From Paracoccus sp. (in: a-proteobacteria) (GTDB taxonomy: Bacteria > Pseudomonadota > Alphaproteobacteria > Rhodobacterales > Rhodobacteraceae): a stretch of DNA of 32,181 nucleotides. The notes beneath the pieces were generated by a model. It saw nothing but the letters and a program-made list of their open reading frames with translations, was not told the DNA's origin and made no database searches. Below are positions 7,373 through 17,306 of this stretch, piece after piece (the stretch's first letter is position 1; each line of letters begins with the position of its first letter). Location: assembly GCA_030538425.1 (NCBI GenBank), contig JAUNTZ010000031.1, positions 1 to 32,181 on the forward strand, in the 5' to 3' direction. The translations under genes and the position numbers were made by a program.

Positions 7373-10087
7373 GTCGGCGGCATCCTTCTTCGCCGCCGCC
7401 TTCCGCGTCGCGGGCTTTTTCGCGGCAGTCCCGGTCTCTTTGGCAGAGGCCGCCTTGGCTGCTGGCTTTTTCGCCGCCGCCTTCTTGGCCGGAGCCTTCT
7501 TCGCCGCAGCTTTCTTTGGCGTGGCCTTCTTTGCCGCCGGTTTCTTCCCGCCCTTGGCCGCCTTGGCTGCGATCAGCTCAAGCGCCTGCTCTAGCGTCAC
7601 ATCTTCGGGCGTCACATCGCGCGGCAGGGTCGCGTTTACCTTGTCCCATTTCACATAAGGGCCATAGCGCCCGTTCATCACCGAAATCGCGCCGCCCTCG
7701 GGGTGGTCGCCCAGCTCGCGCAAGGGGGCCGCCGCCGCCGCGCGACCGCGTTGCGGCTTGGCGGCCAGAACCTCGACCGCACGGTTCATGCCGATGGTGA
7801 AGACCTCATCCACATCGGGCAGATTGGCGTATTTCTTGCCGTGCTTGACGTAGGGACCATAGCGGCCAATCGCCGCCTCGATCATCTCGCCATCCTCGGG
7901 ATGCGGGCCGATCTGGCGGGGAAGTCCCAGCAAATCAAGCGCTTGCGCAAGGCTCAGCGTCGCCAGATCCCAGCTTTTCGGGACCGAGGCGCGGGGCGGT
8001 TTCGGCACATCTTCGGTGGCCTCGCCGCGCTGCACATAGGGGCCAAAGCGGCCATTGCGCAGGCTGATCTCATCGCCCGCATCCTCACCCAGAACGCGGT
8101 CGCCCGCGGGCTCTTCGCCGCCGGGCGCGGAGAGCGCGCGGGTATAGCGGCATTCGGGGTAATTGCCGCAGCCGATGAACGCACCGCCCGAACGCGCGGT
8201 CTTGAGGCTCAGCCGGCCCTCGCCGCATTGCGGGCAGGTGCGCGGGTCCGAGCCGTCCTCTCGTGGCGGGTAAAGGTGGTCGGCCAACGCGTCGTTGATC
8301 GATTCCAGCACCTCAGAGATCCGCAGCTCGGACGTGCCGTCCAGCGCGGCGCTGAAATCGCGCCAGAAGCGGCGCAGAACCTCACGATATTCGCGCCCGC
8401 CAGAGGAGATATCGTCCAGCTCAGACTCCATATTCGCGGTGAAATCATAACTGACATAGCGCGGGAAGTAGCGGCTGAGAAAGGCCGTCACCAGCCGCCC
8501 CTTATCCTCGGGGATCAGGCGGTTCTTGTCCTTGCGGACATATTCGCGGTCCTGAATGGTCGTCACGATGCTGGCATAGGTCGAGGGGCGGCCGATGCCC
8601 AACTCTTCCATCGCCTTGACCAGAGTGGCCTCCGTATAACGCGGCGGCGGCTGGGTGAAATGCTGGCGCGCCAGCACCGCATCGGCGTCGTCGGTGAGGG
8701 TCTGGGCGGGGCTGTCACCCTCGGCCAGCCGCGCGGCCTCGGCGCGCAGCCCGCCCGCGAGTTTGGCGGCGGGCTCACCTTCCGAGATCTGGGGCAGGCG
8801 GGCGCCGTCCTCATCATCCTCATCATCGCGGCCCTGATCGTAAACCGCCAGAAACCCGTCAAACAGCATCACCTGACCCGTCGCGCGCAGGCCGACCTGC
8901 GCGTCGGCGCTGGCAATCTCAACCGTGGTGCGCTCCATCCGCGCAGATTCCATCTGGCTGGCGATGGTCCGCTTCCAGATCAGATCATACAGCGCGCGCT
9001 GATCCTTGTCGGTGATCCGGGCGCGGTCGGGGGACAGGTTGGGGTCGGTCGGGCGGATACATTCATGCGCCTCTTGCGCGTTTTTCGCCTTGTTTTTCCA
9101 CATACGCGGCGATTTCGGCAGGTAATTCTCACCAAATCGCGCCTTGATCGCGTCACGCGCGGCCATCACCGCCTCAGGCGCCATGTCGATGCCGTCGGTC
9201 CGCATATAGGTGATCAGCCCGGCCTCATAGAGGCGTTGCGCGGTGGACATGCAGGCCCGCGCGCCCATGCCCAGCTTGCGGCTGGCCTCTTGTTGCAGGG
9301 TCGAGGTCATAAACGGCGGCCAGGGGTTGCGGCTGGCGGGTTTGGCGGTGACCGAGGCGACGCTCAGATCGCGCGAGGCGATGGCCGAGACCGCCAGCCG
9401 CGCCTTTTCGGCGCTTGCCAGATCGAAACGGTCAAGTTTTTTGCCGGTGAGGCTGGTCAGCGTGGCCTCATATTCCTCACCCGAGGGGGTGGCGAGGCGG
9501 GCGCGGACTGACCAGTATTCGCGGGGCTTGAAGGCCTCGATCTCCATCTCGCGTTCGACAATCAGGCGCAGGGTGACGGACTGGACGCGGCCCGCCGATT
9601 TGGCGCCGGGCAGCTTGCGCCAGAGCACCGGCGAGAGGTTGAAGCCGACCAGATAATCCAAAGCGCGCCGCGCCAGATAGGCGTCAACGAGGTCGCGGTC
9701 GATATCGCGCGGGTTGGCCATCGCCTGCGTGACGGCGGTCTTGGTGATCGCGTTGAAGGTGACCCGGCTGACCGATTTGCCCTTTTTGAGCGCGGGTGCA
9801 AGCGCCTCAAGAAGGTGCCACGAGATCGCCTCACCCTCGCGGTCGGGGTCGGTCGCAAGAATCAGCGAATCGTCATCGGCCAAGGCATCGCGGATGGCCT
9901 TGATGTGCTTTTTGCTGTCGCTCGCGACCTCCCATTTCATGTCGAAATCGGTGTCGGGATCGACCGAGCCATCTTTCGGCGGCAGGTCGCGGACATGCCC
10001 GAACGAGGCCAGAACCGTGTAATCGTCGCCCAGATATTTGTTGATCGTCTTGGCCTTGGCCGGAGATTCGACGACGACGACAGGCAT
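7364..10087 (-). CDS. topA: DNA topoisomerase I
   Basis: This type IA topoisomerase (907 aa) relaxes negatively supercoiled DNA by passing one strand through a transient break. The TOPRIM domain starts at residue 2 (VVVVESPAKAKTI), with the metal-binding acidic cluster ATDPDREGE at 78-86. The catalytic tyrosine is Tyr294 in LITYMRTDG. A zinc-ribbon-like module (CPQCGEGRL...IGCGNYPECRY) follows the core, then repeated C-terminal modules with GRYGPYVKxGKKYA and similar motifs. The last 55-60 residues are a lysine/alanine-rich tail of KKPAAKK-type repeats resembling histone H1. The start at 10085-10087 has GAGGAGA upstream. The stop codon lies inside the terminal copy of array B, so the extreme C-terminus may have been shaped by that repeat. 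Confidence 0.97.
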   Translation of the reverse strand: MPVVVVESPAKAKTINKYLGDDYTVLASFGHVRDLPPKDGSVDPDTDFDMKWEVASDSKKHIKAIRDALADDDSLILATDPDREGEAISWHLLEALAPALKKGKSVSRVTFNAITKTAVTQAMANPRDIDRDLVDAYLARRALDYLVGFNLSPVLWRKLPGAKSAGRVQSVTLRLIVEREMEIEAFKPREYWSVRARLATPSGEEYEATLTSLTGKKLDRFDLASAEKARLAVSAIASRDLSVASVTAKPASRNPWPPFMTSTLQQEASRKLGMGARACMSTAQRLYEAGLITYMRTDGIDMAPEAVMAARDAIKARFGENYLPKSPRMWKNKAKNAQEAHECIRPTDPNLSPDRARITDKDQRALYDLIWKRTIASQMESARMERTTVEIASADAQVGLRATGQVMLFDGFLAVYDQGRDDEDDEDGARLPQISEGEPAAKLAGGLRAEAARLAEGDSPAQTLTDDADAVLARQHFTQPPPRYTEATLVKAMEELGIGRPSTYASIVTTIQDREYVRKDKNRLIPEDKGRLVTAFLSRYFPRYVSYDFTANMESELDDISSGGREYREVLRRFWRDFSAALDGTSELRISEVLESINDALADHLYPPREDGSDPRTCPQCGEGRLSLKTARSGGAFIGCGNYPECRYTRALSAPGGEEPAGDRVLGEDAGDEISLRNGRFGPYVQRGEATEDVPKPPRASVPKSWDLATLSLAQALDLLGLPRQIGPHPEDGEMIEAAIGRYGPYVKHGKKYANLPDVDEVFTIGMNRAVEVLAAKPQRGRAAAAAPLRELGDHPEGGAISVMNGRYGPYVKWDKVNATLPRDVTPEDVTLEQALELIAAKAAKGGKKPAAKKATPKKAAAKKAPAKKAAAKKPAAKAASAKETGTAAKKPATRKAAAKKDAADEG

Positions 10088-10197
10088 GGGATTCTCCTCG
10101 CGGTTTGGGCGGGGAACATGGTGCTGCGGCTGGCCGGTGTCAACATCGCGCAGATCGGGGCGCATTGTCGCAGGGACGGGCTGGCGGGTTGAAGGGC

Positions 10198-12846
10198 TCA
10201 GCTCAGCGCGATCTGGTTGCCCCGCAAACGGATGACGCGGCCTTCAAGTTCAAGGGCTAACAGGGTCGGGGCGAGACCCGCAGCGGTGAGCCCGAGGTCT
10301 CGGATCAGCATGTTTTCGTCCGAGGGGCTGGCCGACAAAAGCGAGATGATCCGCGCCGCCAGATTGGCCGGTCCGCCATCGTCGGGGTGGGGTGGGGCTT
10401 GGCTGGCGGGGCCGCCGTCGCGGGGCGGGTGAGCGACGGGGTTGGTCGGGCCGCCATCGTCAGGGTGATGTGAGGCGCTGTTGATGGGTCCGCCATGGCG
10501 GCGCGGGTGAGCGGCGTGGTTGGCTGGGGTCTCGCGGTGAGGGTGCTGCGGGGCGCGGGTGCCATGGGCCGAGTGGTTCGAGACATAGCCGACCGGGCCG
10601 CATTGCCGGGGCGGCGGTGTGGTGTGGTTGTTCGGGGCGTGGTGATCCAGGTGCTGCCCGGCGCGGGCGACTGGGGCAACGTGGTCGGACTGATGGGAGA
10701 CCTCGCCGACGGGGCCGCATTGCCGGCGCGGCGGCGCGGTTTGATCGCCGGGGGCGCGGTGATCCGGCTGCTGCGCTGAGCGGGTGACATTGACGGCGTG
10801 CTCGGGGTGGTTCGAGGCTTCTCTTACGGGCTCACCTCGGTCGGTGTGGCGAGCGGTTTGATTGATGGGAGCATAGCGTCGCGGTTGCTGTGAGACCTGA
10901 GGGAAGTCCGCGCGATGGGGCGGGTGATGCGAGACCTCACTGATGCATGTGCCTTGTCGGGGCGGTTGCGCGCTGTGGCGGTTGGGGGCGCCGTGGTCTG
11001 GTTGATTTGAGACGCTATTGACCTCTGCCCCGTGGTCGGGGTGATGCGAGACATCGCTGATGGACATGCCTCTGTCGGGGCGCCGCTCGGTTTGCTTGGC
11101 GGGAGCGCCGTGTCGCTGTTGGTATGAGGCCTGGGTAACGTCGACGCCGTGGTCGGAATGGTGCGATACCTCGCGGATTGGCGCGGCTCGGAGCGGGTGT
11201 TGTGTGGTTTGGTCGTTGGTCGCTCTGTGGTCTGTGTGATGTGAGGTCTGGACGGCCTCCACGCCGCGATGGGAATGATGCGAGACATCGCTGATGAGCG
11301 CGCTTTTCCCAAGGTGCTGACGAGCGTGGTTGGTGGGGGCGCCATTGCGCCGTTCTTGTGAGGTGCGGGGGGGCTCGATGCGGTGGTCCGGGTGATGCGA
11401 GATGTCGCTGATGGGCATGCCACGGTCGGGATGGTTCGAGATGGCGCTGACGGGCACGCCGTCGCCGGGGTGCGGCGCGGGGTGGTCGGTGGGATCACCG
11501 TGGTCCGGGTGATGTGATGCGCGGGCGACTGGTACATCGTGGCGAGATTGTTGCGAGACCTCGCGGATAGGGCCTCCGTGGCGCGGCTGGTGTGAGGCGG
11601 GGGCGCCGTGGTGTGTGTGACGCGTGGCGGCGGCCGAGGTTTCGCCCGGCGTTGCGGGATGGTTCGGTGGCGGGGCGCTTGGGCGCGAGGATGGCTCTGC
11701 GAGCGTGGGTTTGTTGCGTTGAGATGCGGAGGGTGGATTCTCTGGGTTTAGCTCTCGCTGGTGTGAGTGGTCGGGCGGGGATGCGGCATCGCGGGATGCG
11801 TGCTGCGCGCCTTTATCGGGGTGCGGGCTGGCATGGTCCTCCCGCGCGGGTTTTGCCTGCGCGTTGGTGCGGTTGCGGTGCGCGGGCGTGTTGTTTCGGC
11901 GCGGCGAGGCTAGCGCGTCCTCGGTCGGAGCCGCGCGCGCAGCGGGCTGCCAGTCACTCGTGTCACCGCCAGGCCCGCCCGTCGCGGCGATCACGTCTGC
12001 CGCGTTGCGCACGAGGGTTGCGCCGTCGCGGATCAGCAGGTTGCAGCCGCCCGCGCGGCCATCGGCGGGGTGGCCGGGGACGGCCATCACCTCTCGGCCC
12101 TGATCGGCGGCGAGGCGCGCCGTAATCAGGCTGCCCGATTTCACCGCCGCCTCGACCACGACGACGCCTGCAGCCAGCCCTGAGATGATCCGGTTGCGCA
12201 ACGGGAAATGGCGCGCGACGGGCTCGGTTTCGGGGGGGTGTTCGCTGACCAGACAGCCCCGGTCGCAGATCGTCGCGGCAAGAATGCGGTTCTCGGACGG
12301 GTAAACCACGTTCACGCCGCCCGCCATGACGGCGATTGTGCCGTCTTTGAGGCTCGCCTCATGGGCGGCGGTGTCGATGCCGCGCGCGAGGCCCGAGACC
12401 ACGCCCATCCCCTCAGCCGCAAGGGCGCCCGCCAGCCCCCGCGCCATGCGCAGCCCAAGCGATGAGGCGTCGCGCGCCCCGATCACGGCGATCAGCCGGC
12501 GGTTCAGTGCGGCAAGGTTGCCCTTGACCCAAAGCGCGGGCGGTGCGTCCGGGATTTCGCGCAGCAGCGCGGGATAATCAGGCGAATCAATCAGGATCAG
12601 CCGCGCACCGGCGCGGTGGCCAGCCGTCAGCTCCGCCTCGGCCACGCCTTCGGGGCAAGGCGCGTAGCCGCGAACGCCCGACTGGGCCGCAATGTCGGGC
12701 AAAGCGGCAAGCGCTGCCGCAGCACCGCCATGTTCGGCGACCAGCCGGTGAAAGGTTGCGGGCCCGACCCGGCGCGAGCGGATCAGCCGAAGCGCCGAGA
12801 GCGCATCACCACAGATAGGGCGCGAGGGGGTGAACAGTTTCAGCAT
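10198..12846 (-). CDS. dprA: DprA (Smf), DNA-processing protein with a large repeat insert
   Basis: DprA binds incoming single-stranded DNA and loads RecA during natural transformation. In Rhodobacter capsulatus it is also needed to receive gene transfer agent DNA. Residues 1-75 form a SAM/helix-hairpin-helix-like N-terminus. The Rossmann domain covers about 80-290, with IAVIGARDASSLG, GMGVVSGLARGIDTAAH, GCLVSEHPP and SGSLITARLAADQGREVMAVPG. The C-terminal winged helix is at 831-882 (ARIISLLSASPSDENMLIRDLGL). The usual length is about 360-400 residues; this one has 882. The extra part is a Pro/Ser/His-rich linker (300-406) plus about 420 residues of 13-residue repeats (407-826). The frame is open throughout and both flanking domains are intact, so I treat it as one functional gene. 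The start is the ATG before the conserved N-terminus. Confidence 0.92.
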   Translation of the reverse strand: MLKLFTPSRPICGDALSALRLIRSRRVGPATFHRLVAEHGGAAAALAALPDIAAQSGVRGYAPCPEGVAEAELTAGHRAGARLILIDSPDYPALLREIPDAPPALWVKGNLAALNRRLIAVIGARDASSLGLRMARGLAGALAAEGMGVVSGLARGIDTAAHEASLKDGTIAVMAGGVNVVYPSENRILAATICDRGCLVSEHPPETEPVARHFPLRNRIISGLAAGVVVVEAAVKSGSLITARLAADQGREVMAVPGHPADGRAGGCNLLIRDGATLVRNAADVIAATGGPGGDTSDWQPAARAAPTEDALASPRRNNTPAHRNRTNAQAKPAREDHASPHPDKGAQHASRDAASPPDHSHQRELNPENPPSASQRNKPTLAEPSSRPSAPPPNHPATPGETSAAATRHTHHGAPASHQPRHGGPIREVSQQSRHDVPVARASHHPDHGDPTDHPAPHPGDGVPVSAISNHPDRGMPISDISHHPDHRIEPPRTSQERRNGAPTNHARQHLGKSALISDVSHHSHRGVEAVQTSHHTDHRATNDQTTQHPLRAAPIREVSHHSDHGVDVTQASYQQRHGAPAKQTERRPDRGMSISDVSHHPDHGAEVNSVSNQPDHGAPNRHSAQPPRQGTCISEVSHHPPHRADFPQVSQQPRRYAPINQTARHTDRGEPVREASNHPEHAVNVTRSAQQPDHRAPGDQTAPPRRQCGPVGEVSHQSDHVAPVARAGQHLDHHAPNNHTTPPPRQCGPVGYVSNHSAHGTRAPQHPHRETPANHAAHPRRHGGPINSASHHPDDGGPTNPVAHPPRDGGPASQAPPHPDDGGPANLAARIISLLSASPSDENMLIRDLGLTAAGLAPTLLALELEGRVIRLRGNQIALS
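10369..11628 (-). repeat. Coding minisatellite C in dprA: 39-bp units in 117-bp trimers
   Basis: About 32 copies of a 39-bp (13-residue) unit form ten or so 117-bp (39-residue) higher-order repeats. The Ser codon in the VS(H/N)(H/Q) motif starts on the minus strand at 11556, 11439, 11400, 11283, 11166, 11049, 10932, 10815, 10698, 10581 and 10473. The steps are 117, with one extra 39 (a single added subunit) and one 108 (a 9-bp deletion). All steps are multiples of three. Three subunits of one trimer read ISDVSHHPDHGAE, VNSVSNQPDHGAP and NRHSAQPPRQGTC. His makes up roughly 10-15 % of the units counted, and Pro, Gln, Asn and Arg are also frequent. No hydrophobic core is possible, so the segment is expected to be disordered. 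Confidence 0.95.
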
Positions 12847-12947
12847 CGCCTTGATCCGGTCATTTCCCGCATCAAGACGGCCAAAAGGTTAAGATTCGGT
12901 TAGCGCGGACCTGGAAAATACATCAAATGCCACGCATTTTTCGGGCC

Positions 12948-14369
<1,422 letters not shown>

Positions 14370-14559
14370 CGGCGGGCTCCGGGGCGTGAACAGGTCTTGA
14401 AGGCGGGCAAAAGAGGCGTTGAGGGTTCAGGTCTCTCTTGCCGCATGGGCTGAATTGTGGTTCTAGACAATTGAGAGCGAAACGGAAAGGTGCGCCGCTG
14501 CGGTCGCACTTTGGGAAACGTCATGTTACAGTGGCGGCTAACGGCAACGGGAAGACATA

Positions 14560-15465
14560 ATGGCAAAAGCGATGATGGGCCGCGCAGCCGCGGCAGGGAC
14601 GGGTCTGATTGCGGCGCTGTTCGCGAAGGCTGCGGTGGCGCAGGATGCGACGGCTTCGGTGCTGGGTGATCTGCCGATCATCGGCGCGCCGGTTGACGGG
14701 GGAATGGGCTTTCATCCGCCGGCGACCTCGCTTGCGCAGGATCAGCAATGGCTGGATCATTTCGTCCTGTATATCATCACCGCCATCACGATTTTCGTCT
14801 GTGCGCTGCTGCTGTGGTGCATTTTCCGGTTCAACCGCCGCAGCAACCCGACGCCCGCGCGGTTCACCCATAACACCCCGCTGGAGATCGGCTGGACGCT
14901 GGTTCCGGTGCTGATCCTGCTGGTGATCGGCGTGTTCTCGCTGCCCGCGCTGTTCCGTCAGCAGGAAATGCCGAACGATCCTGACGTCGTGATCAAGGTG
15001 GTCGGGCATCAGTGGTATTGGTCCTATGAATACCCCGAGGAACAAATCGGCTTCTCGTCGCTGATGCTTCAGCGCGATCAACTGGCCGAATATGGCTATA
15101 GCGACGCCGAATATTTGCTGGCCACCGACACCGCCGTTGTCGTGCCGACCGGCCGCGATGTGCTGATGCAGGTGACGGCCTCGGACGTGATCCACAGCTG
15201 GACCATCCCCGCCTTTGCCGTGAAGCAGGACGCCGTGCCGGGCCGGATCGGTCAGCTTTGGTTCAATGTCGATCCGGGCATGGAAGGCGTCTATTTCGGC
15301 CAGTGCTCTGAACTGTGCGGCGTGAACCACGCCTATATGCCGATCGTCGTCAAGGCCGTGACGCCCGAAGCTTACGACGCCTGGGTCGCCGCCGCGCAGG
15401 GTGAGTTCCCGATTGCCGCCGCGCCTGTGACCACCGGCGACCGCATGCTGGCCTCGGCCCGCTAA
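14560..15465 (+). CDS. ctaC: Cytochrome c oxidase subunit II (aa3-type)
   Basis: Subunit II takes electrons from cytochrome c through its CuA centre and passes them to heme a in subunit I. A signal peptide covers residues 1-27 (cleavage expected after AVA, before Gln28). Two membrane helices follow (about 66-90 and 110-132). The periplasmic cupredoxin domain has the aromatic patch [11 protein letters not shown] (149-159). The CuA ligands are visible: His212, Cys249, Cys253, His257 and Met260, in [12 protein letters not shown]. Length 301 is normal for Rhodobacterales, with a short C-terminal extension. GGGAAGA lies upstream of the ATG. The gene opens the cta cluster; ctaB starts one base after its stop. 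Subunit I (ctaD) is not in the window. Confidence 0.97.
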   Translation: MAKAMMGRAAAAGTGLIAALFAKAAVAQDATASVLGDLPIIGAPVDGGMGFHPPATSLAQDQQWLDHFVLYIITAITIFVCALLLWCIFRFNRRSNPTPARFTHNTPLEIGWTLVPVLILLVIGVFSLPALFRQQEMPNDPDVVIKVVGHQWYWSYEYPEEQIGFSSLMLQRDQLAEYGYSDAEYLLATDTAVVVPTGRDVLMQVTASDVIHSWTIPAFAVKQDAVPGRIGQLWFNVDPGMEGVYFGQCSELCGVNHAYMPIVVKAVTPEAYDAWVAAAQGEFPIAAAPVTTGDRMLASAR

Positions 15466-15466
15466 A

Positions 15467-16387
15467 TTGGCGGATACCGGCGCATATCACACCCCGAGTG
15501 AGGGCGAGTTCAGCGATTATGTCGCGCTGCTCAAGCCGCGCGTCATGTCGCTGGTGGTGTTCACGGCTTTTGTCGGGCTGATCGTGGCGCCGACGAATGT
15601 TCACCCCTTTCTGGCCTTTTGCGCGGTGCTGTTCATCGCGCTGGGCGGTGGGGCCTCGGGCGCGCTGAATATGTGGTATGACGCCGATATCGACGCCGTG
15701 ATGAAGCGCACCCGCAACCGCCCCGTGCCCTCGGGCCGGGTGGAGCCCTCGGATGCGCTGACCGTGGGCTTGGGCCTCTCGGGCATTGCGGTGATGATGC
15801 TGGGGCTTTCCGCCAACTGGTTCGCGGCGGGCTTTCTGGCCTTCACGATCTTTTTCTATGCCGTGGTTTACACGATCTGGCTGAAACGCTCGACACCGCA
15901 GAATATCGTGATCGGCGGCGCCGCGGGGGCCTTTCCGCCGATGATCGGCTGGGCCTGTGCCACGGGCGGGATTGCGACCGAATCGCTCTTGATGTTCGCG
16001 CTGATCTTCTTCTGGACGCCGCCGCATTTCTGGGCGCTGGCGCTGTTCATGAAGGATGACTATTCGAACGCGGGCGTGCCGATGCTGAACGTGACCCATG
16101 GGCGCGAAGTGACGCGGCGGCACATCTTTGGCTATACGCTGGTGTTGGCGCCCTTCGCAATCTGGCTGGGGCTGACCTCGATCGGCGGGGCGATCTATCT
16201 GGCGGTGGCCGTGCCGCTGAATGTGATGTTCATCCTTGGCGGCTGGCGCATCCTGCGGCGCAGCGATGCCGAGAGCTATGCCGACAGCCACAAGGTTGAG
16301 CGCGGCTTTTTCAAATTGTCGCTTTACTACCTGTTTGCGCATTTCGCGGCGCTTTTGGCGCAGCATTGGTTGGGGGGCTTGCTGTGA
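15467..16387 (+). CDS. ctaB: Protoheme IX farnesyltransferase (heme O synthase)
   Basis: CtaB adds a farnesyl chain to protoheme to make heme O, the precursor of heme A for cytochrome aa3. It is a polytopic UbiA-family membrane protein of 306 residues, the usual length. It begins with [21 protein letters not shown]. It also carries the prenyl-diphosphate/Mg site [19 protein letters not shown] and the second motif around [19 protein letters not shown]. About seven to nine hydrophobic helices are visible. The start codon is TTG at 15467, one base after the ctaC stop. No upstream ATG exists in this frame, and the first downstream ATG falls inside the conserved first helix. No clear Shine-Dalgarno is present, so translation is probably coupled to ctaC. 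Confidence 0.96.
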   Translation: MADTGAYHTPSEGEFSDYVALLKPRVMSLVVFTAFVGLIVAPTNVHPFLAFCAVLFIALGGGASGALNMWYDADIDAVMKRTRNRPVPSGRVEPSDALTVGLGLSGIAVMMLGLSANWFAAGFLAFTIFFYAVVYTIWLKRSTPQNIVIGGAAGAFPPMIGWACATGGIATESLLMFALIFFWTPPHFWALALFMKDDYSNAGVPMLNVTHGREVTRRHIFGYTLVLAPFAIWLGLTSIGGAIYLAVAVPLNVMFILGGWRILRRSDAESYADSHKVERGFFKLSLYYLFAHFAALLAQHWLGGLL

Positions 16388-16689
16388 TGGCCCCGGTGCT
16401 GAAAACCGAACATGAGCTGCATGGCCGTCGTCGTGGCCGCAATATCGGGCTGGCGCTGGTGCTTTTGGGCTTTATCGCGCTGGTCTTTGGCCTGACCGTG
16501 GTCAAGATTCAGGGCGGCGCCTCGATGGAGGCGTTCGACCATCAGCCGCGCAGCTCGATCCTGCCGCCTGACGCAAACCCGCCGCCGCGCAATCCTGCGC
16601 CGGTGGCAGCCCCCGGAACCCCCGCCGCTGATCAGGGCGCGACCACCACCGCGCCCCAACCGACAGGAGCCGCCGATGCAAGCCGCTGA
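16387..16689 (+). CDS. Small CoxF-like membrane protein of the cta cluster
   Basis: This 100-residue protein lies between ctaB and ctaG, a position often occupied in alphaproteobacteria by a small protein called CoxF. Residues 1-20 are charged ([12 protein letters not shown]). Residues 21-43 form one membrane helix ([20 protein letters not shown]), then [16 protein letters not shown]. The last 45 or so residues are a Pro/Ala-rich low-complexity tail. The ATG overlaps the ctaB stop (TGATG; a GTG three bases earlier is also possible). The 3' end overlaps ctaG by 14 bases. The tight coupling suggests a role in oxidase assembly, but its biochemistry is not known to me. The CoxF label rests on position, size and topology. 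Confidence 0.8.
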   Translation: MAPVLKTEHELHGRRRGRNIGLALVLLGFIALVFGLTVVKIQGGASMEAFDHQPRSSILPPDANPPPRNPAPVAAPGTPAADQGATTTAPQPTGAADASR

Positions 16690-17260
16690 CCAGAACCGAA
16701 AGATCGTGATCCGCCTTGTCGCATTGGTTTTGTTCATGGGCGCGATGGCCTGGGCGGCTGTCCCCTTCTATGACTGGTTCTGCCGGGTGACCGGCTATGG
16801 CGGCACGACAATGGTTGCCGATCAGACCCCCGATGAGGTGCTGGATGAGCCCATCCGCATCCGCTTTGACGGCAATGTGGACCCGAATCTGGAATGGAGC
16901 TTCCGCCCCATGCAGACCCAGATGAGCCTGCGCATTGGTGAGGATGGCATGGCCTTTTATGAGGCCGTGAACCTCTCCGATGAGGTGCTTGTCGGCACGG
17001 CCAGCTATAATGTCGCGCCCGATATTGCCGGGGTCTATTTCTTCAAGGTCGAGTGTTTCTGCTTCACGGAACAGGTTCTCCAACCCGGTGAGCGGGTTGA
17101 GATGCCGGTGCAGTTCTTTGTCGACCCCGAGCTTGTCAAAGACCGCGATGCAGGCCGCATCCGTGACATCACCCTGTCCTACACGTTCCACCTGACCTCG
17201 CGGCCCTCGGCCACGGCGCAGGCGGCACTGGACGCAGGGCCGCAACCGAACGTAAACTGA
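16676..17260 (+). CDS. ctaG: Cytochrome c oxidase assembly protein CtaG (Cox11)
   Basis: Cox11/CtaG delivers copper to the CuB site of oxidase subunit I. The 194-residue protein has one N-terminal membrane anchor (residues 10-30, [20 protein letters not shown]) followed by [16 protein letters not shown], a family signature. The periplasmic immunoglobulin-like domain contains the copper-binding Cys127 and Cys129 in the [11 protein letters not shown] motif, then [15 protein letters not shown] and the typical ITLSYTFH strand. Cys36 is the third conserved cysteine. The start overlaps the preceding small gene by 14 bases, and the CCGACAGGAGCCGCC sequence upstream supplies AGGAG. ctaE follows after 46 bases. 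Confidence 0.96.
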   Translation: MQAADQNRKIVIRLVALVLFMGAMAWAAVPFYDWFCRVTGYGGTTMVADQTPDEVLDEPIRIRFDGNVDPNLEWSFRPMQTQMSLRIGEDGMAFYEAVNLSDEVLVGTASYNVAPDIAGVYFFKVECFCFTEQVLQPGERVEMPVQFFVDPELVKDRDAGRIRDITLSYTFHLTSRPSATAQAALDAGPQPNVN

Positions 17261-17306
17261 CGACAACATAACCTGACTTGAATCAGCGAATACCGGGACC
17301 GAAAGC

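Noticed and set aside
7703-9511. 602-codon plus-strand open frame opposite topA
   Set aside because: It is antisense to a certain topA; long antisense frames are normal in GC-rich genes and the translation has no recognisable motif.
10369-11628. CRISPR array
   Set aside because: Units are directly adjacent, diverged and in frame with dprA; there are no constant repeats separated by unique spacers and no cas genes.
10198-12846. dprA as a pseudogene or two genes joined by error
   Set aside because: One continuous frame carries all DprA domains in order, and repeat length changes are all multiples of three.
14370-14559. Promoters in the divergent tldD-ctaC gap
   Set aside because: Words such as TTGTGG and TTGAGA occur but no convincing -35/-10 pair or known regulator box could be supported on either strand.
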